This document shows, piece by piece, positions 23,312 through 33,600 of a DNA stretch of 64,000 nucleotides (position 1 is its first letter; the number at the start of each line of letters is the position of its first letter). Both the position numbers and the translations under genes were made by a program. Source of the DNA: Notospermus geniculatus (lineage: Eukaryota > Nemertea > Pilidiophora > Heteronemertea > Lineidae). The stretch covers positions 65,815-129,814 of the forward strand of contig NMRB01001776.1 in the NCBI GenBank assembly GCA_002633025.1, given 5' to 3'. The notes below the pieces were generated by a model. The model saw only the letters and a program-made list of their open reading frames with translations. It ran no database searches and had not been told where the DNA came from.

Positions 23312-23420
23312 GGGGCCGTATGCATAAAAGAGGAATTGGCTTATTCCAGGTATAACTTAATGTTATAACGTTACGTTACACCCGGAATAGGCTTATTCCA
23401 CCTTTATGCATACGGCCTCT
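23312..23420. mobile_element. GGCCGTATGCATAAA hairpin MITE
   Basis: The ends ggggccgtatgcataaa and tttatgcatacggcc enclose complementary aattggcttattcc/ggaataggcttattcc tracts. It is the same family as 44690-44794 and the long element at 25467-26318. Confidence 0.8.
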
Positions 23421-23589
23421 GGGGTCTGCAAATTACATTGAGCAATTACATCAGAATGAAATTCAATATTGCGGCCATTGCTTGAATAATCATTCAACTC
23501 GTCACTCAAGCATGATGATGTTTGATCCAACTGTGTGTTTTGTTGGTAATGGGACCAGTTAAAATCCAAGTTGAATTTGTGGAGGAATT

Positions 23590-24117
23590 CATATTTGATT
23601 TAGAATGCTGCTTTAATCGTCACTATCGTCGCCGTCGTTCTCAACATTTCGGTTGTTTGGATTATCACAATTTTCCATTTGACATGGCCCACATAACTCG
23701 CTGCAGAACAATGGGAGTCCATAACGTCTACACCTGAATCAGGAGGTCTTACATCCTGTTGAGCAGTTACAATGAGCAACCTTCAAAAGTTCGTCAGGTG
23801 CTGCATTTTGTCTGTCATGACTGGGATCAACTCGTAGCTTTCCTCCTTTCATCCCAATCTATACCATTCATATCATTTGCTACACCCATCCACACCACGA
23901 TCTGATAGTAAACACGTAGGCTATTGACGTTTGTGGCCGCGGAAGTTGGGAGAAGCCTTTTGGGTGAGACAAACGCTTTATCACTTGCCACTTTCTTAGT
24001 TGGTGACAATGAGCAATGAGTTACTTTTCGTTCATGCAGGCTGTGACTCAACTTCCAGATTTTTGGCATTGGGAAAAAGTCAGCTTGCCAGAAATTCGTA
24101 AAAGGTGATCCCATCAT
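23590..24117 (-). pseudogene. CXC-motif (TSO1/tesmin-like) protein fragment, left arm
   Basis: On the minus strand a segment LPTSAATNVNSLRVYYQIVV is followed, with frame breaks, by a Cys-rich part (CSTGCKTS). It is the inverted partner of the plus-strand copy at 24142-24680 and is more decayed. Confidence 0.5.
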
Positions 24118-24141
24118 TAAGTCCAGCGCTAGTGTATTCAG

Positions 24142-24680
24142 TTGTCCGGGAAAAAAACTGTTGACGACTTATCAGAACTTGGCAGGGAGCTGATGGTTAA
24201 CCTATTTGGTGGCAAGACCAACGACACACCAGCCACGCTGCGGCATATCATTTTCACCATGAAAGTGCAAATACTGAAGCGTTTGTCTCACCGAAAAGGT
24301 TTCCCCCAACTTCCACTGACACAAACGTCAATAGCCTGTGTTATACTATCCGATCATGGTGTGGATGGGTGTGGGAAATGATATGAATGCTACAGGTTGG
24401 GGATGGAAGGAGGAAAGCCACGAGTTGATCGCAGTTATCATGGTCATGACTGACACAAATGCAGCCCCTGTAGAAATTTTGAAGGTTGTTCATTGTAACT
24501 GCTCAACAGGATGTAAGACCTCCTGATGCAATTGTAGACGTTATGGACTGCCTTGTTCTGCAGCATGTGGGCCATGTCAAACGGAAAATACAATGTATTG
24601 TGATAGTCCAAGCAACCAAGATGTTCAGGACGACAATGACGGTAGTGACGATCAAAACAGCATTCTAAATCAAATTTTAA
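24142..24680 (+). pseudogene. CXC-motif (TSO1/tesmin-like) protein fragment, right arm
   Basis: Fragments in changing frames read LGRELMVNLFGGKTNDTPATL, then WGWK, then CNCSTGCKTS, an in-frame stop, and CNCRRYGLPCSAACGPC. The C-x-C-x3-C plus second half C-x-C-x6-C-x3-C-x2-C arrangement is that of the CXC (tesmin/TSO1) zinc-binding motif. I recall similar proteins ('..RVYLQ..W..WGWK..C.C') as uncharacterised, transposon-associated proteins. Stops and frameshifts make it a pseudogene. Confidence 0.55.
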
Positions 24681-25313
24681 ATACACAAAGGTAATTAACA
24701 ATGAATGCCTCCACAAATTCAACTTGGATTCTAACTGGTTTTCTTACCAAAATACAACAGATGAAAAATCTCAAACATCATGGCTATTTCGTCGTGTGTT
24801 TGGCGGCCATGTTGGATGCCATATATGATGATTTTCCAAACTAGTATGTAATGGCATGAAGTCATTCTATGCGGTGCGAATGAATTCCTAGACCAAAAAA
24901 ACTAGGAGTAGAGTCCCAAGATCACCACACTTGTGTGAATTACTCACCTGTGGTTAGTTTTGGTCGCCATCTTGGACGCCATATTGCATTTTCCTGTAAT
25001 GAAATGGTCCAATGCCATTCGAAATGGCCATGAAGAATTACTTGAGCCCCAAAACCTGGGGATAGACACCAAGTTCGAGTGAATAGTTACTGACTTCCGG
25101 CCATTTGGAGGTTTTGGCGGCCATTTTGGACGCCATCTTCAAAAAAGTTTTCCGGGGATCGGATTTTGATAGACTTTTAATATGTCAGAAACTACACCTA
25201 ATGCTAAGAGAATCAAGTGAAAAAACTTTTGTAGCAATTTTTTTGGGTTAAACCATATCTTGACTGGACTAGCAGCGGCTTTGCGAACCGGTACTACCAT
25301 GGTACTACCCTCT

Positions 25314-26869
25314 AAAATGAAATGGTCCATGGACCATGTGCTCACCTGGGTGCAAGTGCCAGAAAAACAAATGGCAATTGTTAAATCAAAATGTTCCAGG
25401 GTCATGTATTATCCTCATTACACTATGCTCCTGATAAATATTTGGAGACAATCCAGTTACAGTTCAGGGCCCGTATGCATAAAGGTGGAATAAGGGAGGT
25501 ATAGCTTATTCCAGGTATAACTTCATGGTTGTACCACCGTCGGTATGCATAACGGTGGTTTAAGCAAAACTGTGGTATAACGCTATTCATGGAATAGGCG
25601 GTCAAATGCATAAAGATGGAATAGCTTATTCTGTGGTGTTAATATGCCAGATTTGCTGGTGTAACTTACACCTACCAAGGGGTATGTTTAAGGAGTAGAT
25701 TAAGACAGAATGAAACACTGTGCATCATCAAATTGTATTCTGTTGAAGGGCTGCTGACTGCATATGACTGAAATAATTGCAACCATTGGCGTGGTTGTTC
25801 AAAACTACTATAACCCTAACGTGGCGATGATTTTGGATTAGTGCTTGAAGGAGATAACGCCAGGAAGACCTAACGCCATGATAGAGACAGTGGGACTTTC
25901 GAAAAACCGAGCCCTAAGCATCACCAACATGACATGCATTGTATTTTATGAGACCAGTCTGATTGCGAGAATGGACTCCAATACCATGGAGTAACATTAA
26001 ACCGTGGAATAAGCTGTTTTCTCTGTCAGCTTCCTTGGGAGCACATGTTGACTGTTTGGCAGGTATAACTCTATTGTGACTTAATTTGCATAAAGGGTCC
26101 AAATCACCTAATATTAGATTTCCTGCAGGCTTTGCACTCAAATACCGTGGAATAACACTACGCTGTGAAATAAGCTTATACCTAGTGTAGTTATACACAG
26201 AATTGTTAAACTTTGTTTTATGCATACCGAATTTTCTAACCCGGGGAGAGAGGAATAACAATTATTAGAATAGGCTAAACCAGAGTATAGTTACCTCCTC
26301 CTTTATGCATACGGGCCCAGGAGTTACTGGACTCTGAACTTTGGTTTTGGCCACCTGGTGGCCAACCGAAGAATCGAATCGGACTGAAAAGTGGTGTCAT
26401 AGGTCACCTGACATAGGGACGTATATGTACAAAGTTTCAAGTCAATGGCCCAAGCAGTTCCCGAAACACGCCACCAAATGACTAAATTTTGAACTTTGAC
26501 CTCTGTGACCTTGAAAAGTCAGTCAAATCAAAAACCCCTTACTTACATCATGCATCCTCATTAGAAGCATCAATGATAAAAATTTGGAGAGGATCCAGTC
26601 ATTAGTTCATGAGTTATTGCACTTTTTGTGTTTTTGGTTTCCGCCACCTGGTGGCCAAGCTAAGAGTCAAATCGGACCGAAACTTGGTGTCGTAGGTCAT
26701 CTGACCTAGGGGTATATATGTACCAAGTTTCAGATCAATAGCACCAGCGGTTACAAAACGTGCCCTGCTAACGGACGACGACAGACGACGACGACGACGG
26801 ACGACGACGGACGACGGACGCTGACCCACGACAATAGCTCGCCCCAGGTGAGCTAATGAGCCAAATTGC
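25314..26869 (+). mobile_element. AGCTCACC/GACGACG repeat element, inserted copy
   Basis: It starts gaaatggtccatggaccatg with gtgctcacctgggtg, and ends in a (GACGACGGA)n tail followed by ccaggtgagcta. It splits the repeat known intact at 15237-15720, and AATGA flanks both sides (..ctaaaatga / gctaatga..), a likely 5-bp duplication. Inside it lies the 852-bp element 25467-26318. Confidence 0.75.
25467..26318. mobile_element. Long member of the GGGCCCGTATGCATAAA family
   Basis: The ends gggcccgtatgcataaagg and cctttatgcatacgggccc are complementary, and several internal ggaataagctt/accgtggaataac words repeat. At 852 bp it is about eight times longer than the hairpin MITEs at 23312 and 44690 with the same ends. 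No transposase is seen. Confidence 0.75.
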
Positions 26870-27324
26870 TAACAACTACTTTTAAAAACTGCCCTGATGT
26901 CTAATCTGGTAGAAGATATGTGATTTTTTTATGTTACTGGTTAATTTCCTTATGAAACATAGGTCAAAAAGAAATTTGGACGAAACTAGGTTTTGCGTGA
27001 CATTTTGACCTCTAGTGACCTGGAAAAAGGACCAATTTGCATAACTGATATTGCGAAGGAAAGAGCCCATCCTAGTGAACATTTTAAGGCATAGATCTCG
27101 TTTCTACTCCATAAATTAATGGAGTTATTCAATTTTTAAGTTGCCCTACCCCATAATTTTGACGCCAGTGAAAAAAATGGAAAAGGGTTAATTCCGGGTT
27201 AAAGCCCCGGCTGTGACCGGCAAGCAGTGCTGTTTCAAACTCCCCATGGGATACCCTTTTCAGAAATACCAATGAAACATCCTGTCACTTTACGCAATTA
27301 AACACCCCCTGGCTCTTGGTCTAT
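26870..27324 (-). repeat. Right member of the inverted repeat pair with 15237-15720
   Basis: The reverse complement matches 15237-15720 over about 455 bp, ending at cttggtctataa. The missing inner piece is at 25262-25314 on the far side of the inserted repeat element. Confidence 0.85.
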
Positions 27325-27479
27325 AAGATTCGTAACCTGACAAAAACGTTGGCAGAATTTGACTATTTTTCCTCACAACTTGTATCTTTGGCTATTTCTC
27401 TCACAGACATTTTAGAACAAGCAGACCTGCATGAGGTCGTGGCCCATTTAGTTGCCTCGTGCCTTGTCACCTGTGTTGG

Positions 27480-27600
27480 TTGCAAGTTCGGGAGCTAGGC
27501 GCGTTTTTGTAAACACACGAGAAATCCATGTGACACAATGTACGCACTTTTCAAATGAACCCGGACGCGAAAGCGTTAATACCTTTTGTGAGCGAACCAA
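27480..27600 (+). promoter_or_regulatory. Upstream tract of the 204-aa gene, shared with the transposon at 40308-40400
   Basis: The tract gggagctaggcgcgtttttg and about 70 following bases (with agaaat, catgt, aatgtac, acttttcaa) match 40312-40385 with scattered differences. In both places it lies shortly upstream of a start codon: 27637 here, and 40587 in the transposon. It could be a shared promoter or 5' UTR, but that is inference. Confidence 0.4.
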
Positions 27601-27636
27601 CCAGAATTCTTCTTCTTTTCCAGTCGGACCGTGAAA

Positions 27637-30600
27637 ATGGACGCTGCTCTGCAGTACTGGACCATCGTAATTGTTGGCGGCTACTTTGGTTTCATGGTCA
27701 TCTGTGTCATCTTGTGTATTATTATCGAATGTTGCTGCAGCCCTGCGGGAAAAGGTAGGTACTCTAAACTCACACTTACCTGTCCCATTCATGAACTCGG
27801 AAAAAATGACTAAATCCTAAGTTGAAGATAATAGGGGTGGGGGTATGGTCAGAAACAGTAATGTCCTGTCCACTTACTTGTCCCACTCCCGAGCCTGGCG
27901 AAGAATGACAGCGTGCGATATCTTCAACTTAGGATTTGGTCATTCTCGTTCAGCTCACCTACATGGTGAGCTCTTCCGATTGTGCCGCGCCGGTCGTCCG
28001 TCGTCGTCGTCGTCGTCGTCCGTTAGCAGGGCACGTTTCGTAACTGCTGGCGCTATTGATCTTAAACTTGGTACATATATACCCCGGCTCTAGGATAATT
28101 CGCCCCCGGATAATACCCGGATAATTTGCCCCCGGATAACTTGCCCCCGGATAATTCGACCCCGGATAATTCGCCCCTAGGATAATTCGCCCCTAGGATA
28201 ACTTGCCCCCGAGAAAAAAGATAAGCGAAGTTTTACACTAAAGATGCTTTATGCATCTTCGTTTTTGCAGCATAATTTTGAAAAACTGCATGATTTTGAT
28301 GCCTTTTTCTTAATTTTTTGCCATTTATTCAAATTACTCTCTCATATCATTGAACAAGTCAGAAAATTACATGGAATATTTTTTCATTGGACTATGTGGG
28401 CCTGATGGCATTCGATTTTTTTCAAAATTCTTGAAATTATCAAAATATCAAATGTGAAAATTCAATTGATATTTTGCAATTTCACAAAATCGAAGTGAGA
28501 TTTTCGAAAACTTTCTTCACTGCAATTGTTACAATTGGTCATGGGATGGTATGATATCGATTTTGAATCAAATATTTGAAATTTTAAAAAGTTAAGTTTT
28601 TCGTGATATTTTGAAATTGTGATATTTCTGTGATATTTTGTCAATATTTTTAAAATCTCTGTACATTCCGATTAAAAGTCATTCAATGAAACCTGAGGCG
28701 TGCCAGTTCAGCTAATGTCTATTTCCTAAATATTTTTCCTGTCATTTTTCATGGGGTATGAATAAATTCGGGCTTAACTGTACATGTAATAATATGCACA
28801 AGTAGGCCTAATAGTTTTACTGAAACTCATGAATCAGCAAAAAACAGGTCGGGGGCGAATTATCCCAGGGGCGAATTATCCTAGGGGGCGAATTTTCCGG
28901 GGGCGAGTTATCCTGTAACCATATACCCCTAGGTCATATTACCTATGACACCAAGTTTCGATCCGCTTCGGTTCTTGTCTTTGTCAGCAGGTGGCCAAAA
29001 CCCAAAACACAAAAAGTGCAATAACTCCTGAACTAATGACTGGATCATCTCCAAATTTTTATCATAGGTGTATCTAATGAGGATAATATAACGGGTTTTT
29101 GATCTTGCCCACTTTTCAAGGTCACAGCGGTCAGTTCAGAACTTTGCCTTTTGGTGGCACATTTCATAACTGCTGGGGCTATTGAACTAAAACTTGGTAG
29201 ATATCGGGTTATTAAAAAATGTCCCACTTTTCAAAATTCAGTGTCCCCTGAAATGTTCAACCGAATACTATAACACTGCTTAGCACCAAAATAAAGGTAA
29301 TGATAAGATAAAGAGGTGATACGAATCCTTGAGTTTGGAACAATGTTCGGTACAATAGTGTAGTACCACAAATGCAGAATCGGTCGTACTATTAAAATGA
29401 AATGGCCAGGGCCATTGTGCACACCTCTGTGATAAGTCTCCGTGGTTAAGTGTGAAACTGTGACTCTCATGGTCAATGTTGAAGGATCAGTACAGATAAG
29501 ATAAAGCTGAACACACCAAGAAGTATTTTTATGATCTGATCAGTATTATCAGTCAATGACATAAACTCAGGTGATAGCACCCAGAAGAGTACAATTACTG
29601 AATACAAGTGGTATTTGTGAACAAACTGCTTTCCTGTCTAGGTCACAGATGTCAAAAATTCTATTTTTCAAGATGGCCACCTGGTGGCCACACGTGACAT
29701 TCCTTGGGACTGAAATTTTAGCAGGAATGTACAGGGGTACTTGCATAGATATTTAGACAACATTGAAACATCGTAACATTTACTACCGGTACTGATGAGA
29801 TATGGCCAAAGTCAATTTTTCAAGATGGCTGCCTGGCAGCCATGTTGAAGTCTAATCGAACCGAAATTTGGCATATAAGTAGACGGTACCAAGACACATA
29901 TTAAGGCATGGTTAAAGCATCCTAGCTACCACTATTTATGAGGTGTTGGTCGAAGTCCATTTTTCAAGATGGCTCCCTGGCGGCCATATTTGACGTCGAA
30001 TCTCCGAATCTGACTGAAATTTACTATATATTTATATGGTACCTAGAGACATATTTTGACAAGGTTATAACATCCTACATACTCCTATTTATAAAATGTG
30101 GGTCAAAGTCCATTTTTCAAGATGGCTTCTTGGCGGCCATATTTGAAGTCCGATCGGGTTGAAATTTGGTGCACTTGTGCAGGGTGCCTAGATATATCTC
30201 CACACCAAATCACAACACTCTATGTCACATAGCCATGAAATGTGCCACCAAACAGTGAATTTTGAACTTTGACCTCTGTGACCTTGAAAAGTAGGTCAAA
30301 TCAAAAACCCGGAATTTATGTGATGTAGTCTCATCAGAGGAACCCACCATAAAAGTTTCGTGGTTCTAGCTAACAGCGTTCAGGCGATATGGCCGAAAGA
30401 AGGTTTTCACGAAGCGCCCCCTACAGGCCAGAGTGTACAAGCAGCAGCGCTAAGTTTCGGTCCAGAGATAGTTTTTACCATAGGGTACCTGTACACCAAA
30501 TTTCAAGTTTGTAACCCAAGCGGGTTAGAAATGTGCCACCCCTGTTAACGACGACGGACGACGACAGACGACGGCCGACGACAGACGACGGACGACGACA

Positions 30601-33600
30601 GACGACGACGGACGGCGGACGACACACCATGGGAGAAGCTCACCTCACAGAGGTGAGCTAATGAAATAGTCAATGGACGATGTGCTCACCTGGGTGAATG
30701 TACCAGAAGAAAATCGAAATGTTCCCAGGCAAGCCTTGAGTTCCAGGTACAAAGGGTACCCAGACACCTGATCACACCAAGTCAGAAGATATCAGGTCAA
30801 ATAGCCACGAAACTTGCCACCAAAAGACAAAATGTTGAACTTTGATCACTGTGGCTTTGAAAAGTAGGTCAAATCCAAAGCCCGTTACATGTCATGTATC
30901 CTCATTAGATGCACCGACGATGAAAATTTGGAGACGATCCGCCGGACGTTTATGGCAAGCGGATGGTCCAGTTATTAAAAAAAAACAACATTTTTGCACT
31001 AAAACCTAGTTTTTTGCTCATAAAACTTAGTTTTTGTGGATAAAATATTGTGTTTTTGACAAAAACTAATATTTTCTCCCCAAAAAACTACTTTTTGTCA
31101 TAAACTTATATTTTTGCAATAAAACCTAGTTTTTATCACGAAACTTATATTTTCTACCTCGTTCCACGTACACGATTCTTTGTCATATTGGGACGAGGAT
31201 AGAAAACCTGACGTCGTCCATGGGTCATGATGTGTATGGTTGCACGCACAGCACTACTGCGGACGGGTATTTCGCAACCTCGTCCCAGCGAAATCATCTT
31301 GGTCAGTGGGGTCGAGGTATAAAACGGTAGGTTTCCATAAAAACTAGGTTTTTATCAAAAACCTACTTTTTATGGCATAAAACTTGGTTTTATTAAAAAA
31401 CTTCGTTTTTTGACTGACAAACTTAGTTTTATGGAATAACTGGACATTTCAGTGTAGAAAACTACATTTTGTCGATAAAATGCAAAGAGAAGGCGAGCAC
31501 AAAAATCGACACACAATATGATAATGTATAAAAAGTCAATTCCCAGAATATTTGCAAATTTCTTCAGGCTGGAACTTTTCCACACTAGATTTCAGAAGAG
31601 ACTGAGCTGAATACCAAATGTAGATCTGAAATACCCTGTACAAACAGGAGGTGTCAGCAATTAAGGAATGAATAGAGGCCAAGCCCCAGAAATTGGTTGC
31701 TAGACCTAGACCAAGAGTGTATGTAATTAGTAGAAAATTTAATAGGCTGAAAGAAAAGGAGTTTAATAAAATGTCATAAATAAAATGTCGATAAAATGGG
31801 GGTTGTGTGGTATAAAACCAGGCTTTTTGTCATAAAATATAGATTTTTGACAAAAACTAAGTTTTTTTATAAAAACCTATACCGTATTTTATGAAGGAAA
31901 AAACTAAGTTTTCTTCCATAAAAGTTGATTTTAGGCAAAAACCAGTTTTTTAAGGAGAAAAACTTAGTTTTTGTCAAAAAAGTTTTATTGCAAAAATATA
32001 GGCTTTTGAATAACTGGACAATCCGCTTGCCATAGACGTTAGTTTAGGAGTTATTGAATTTGAGTTTTCATTTTTGACACCTGGTGGCCAAGCTAAGAAT
32101 CAAATTGGACCGACACTTGGTGTCATAGGTCAACTGACATAGGGCTGTATACGTGTTTATACGAAATTTTAGGTCCAAAGCCCAGGCAGTTACGAAACAT
32201 GCCACCAAGTGACCTTCAACCGTACTACACCGCAGCGAATGAGACATCAGAAAAGCGCCCCGGCGGGCCGGCCAAAATGTATTGTGGGCTCTAGAAAATT
32301 GATCGGAAGAAATCCCAGTATGCTGCAGAAATACACCCTCCCACTTTGAGTAATTTTACATAATCTTACATCACCTGGTAAATCTGAGCCACTGACCTAA
32401 TTGCACCTTGCACCCCTCTCGTTATAAGTGAGCCATTCCATTCCTCTACAGATTAAAGATAATGTATCACGACTGCATTGTTTACATTCAATGTTTGTAA
32501 ACATGGATATTTACATTATGTTATTTTGGATTTTTGGGACATGCCAACCCACCGAATTGAATAGTTTCGGTATCAACAGAATTTCTAGAGGGGCATGCCA
32601 CCAATAAATTACTTATAAGACAAAGAAAGACGAGACATAAACAAACAAAATGTAAATAAACAATGATTTTGGTACATTGTCTTTAAGCAATCATGTGTAT
32701 CAAGGCAAGGGGGAATGTGTAATGGTTTATGGCCCAAACATGCTACAAATTTGGCATTGTGAAATCGTTAATTTTCATCGGATTTGAAAATTTAAAGCAA
32801 TTGTTTAATATAACAAAGAATTCTCTGTTCAACTGCATAACTTTCCGGCAAGGCAACAGCCTATTTTTCATTTTGTTATAAATTAGGCAGAGAAGGAAAA
32901 CAATAGGATTACGCAAAGTCAACATCTTAGATCTCTTATCTAGACCCCTCTGAAATGCGTTTCACAGGGTCAAATGGGTCGGTGGAGCCTAAGGGGCGCA
33001 CTTTAGCCTAAAGTACAGCTTAAGTTAGACTTTCTCTATGCTTGAAGCATTGAGAAAAGTCCGACTTTAATGAAAGTGTGGCACGTGCATACGGCCCTTA
33101 GGGATGTAAATGTAATGTAGGTAAAAAACCATAAAGGTTTAACTGCGAACGATGAAGTAACTGAGGGATACACTTCATGTGTTGCCACCAGATGTCTCTC
33201 ACTGCCTGAATTTTGGCTTTACGTAATAGGCAGGCGCTTCGACTCTTTTTGTGGTGAAGGGGTACATGAACCTGTCAACTTGATGGTTTGAATTCCATTT
33301 CTGAGGATAACAGAGCTGTTTTCAGCACAACTGTGTTCCACGTGCAAATGTACGTTAGCCTATTCAAATCTACACAGATGACCCTGTGCTCACATCGTTC
33401 GTGGGGTTCTCGTTAATTCAGTCCTTTTGTATCATAAGATCAACTAGTCGGAGTTCAACAAAATTTGCAGTAAACATGCAGAAGGGTCTCTCCTATCATA
33501 TGGAAGAGTCAGAATGCAAATCTGTTGAGGTTAAAGGGATACTGTCCACATTCATAAAATGCTAAATTTGTAAGTTGAACCTTTATGGTTGATTCCTTTA

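Larger units (their letters stand above)
22748..25257. repeat. 2.5-kb imperfect palindrome with a degenerate CXC-motif gene in each arm
   Basis: The left arm starts tatggtttaaccc and the right arm ends gggttaaaccata. The arms can be followed as reverse complements, with indels, to about 24000 and 24270: for example, gccgccaaaacctccaaatg against catttggaggttttggcgg. The centre (24010-24260) is single copy. Only the left arm carries the small hairpin at 23312-23420, so that insertion came after the duplication. Confidence 0.85.

Noticed and set aside
26614-26829. Arg-rich minus-strand frame with RARFVTAGAIDLKLGTYI, also at 52782
   Set aside because: It is the translation of the GACGACG tail and adjoining part of the AGCTCACC repeat; repeated copies share it because the DNA repeat is shared, and none has a longer open frame.
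30990-32010. CRISPR-like regular repeats
   Set aside because: The repeats are degenerate, partly complementary to each other and without unique spacers of fixed length; this is a eukaryotic minisatellite inside a TIR element.
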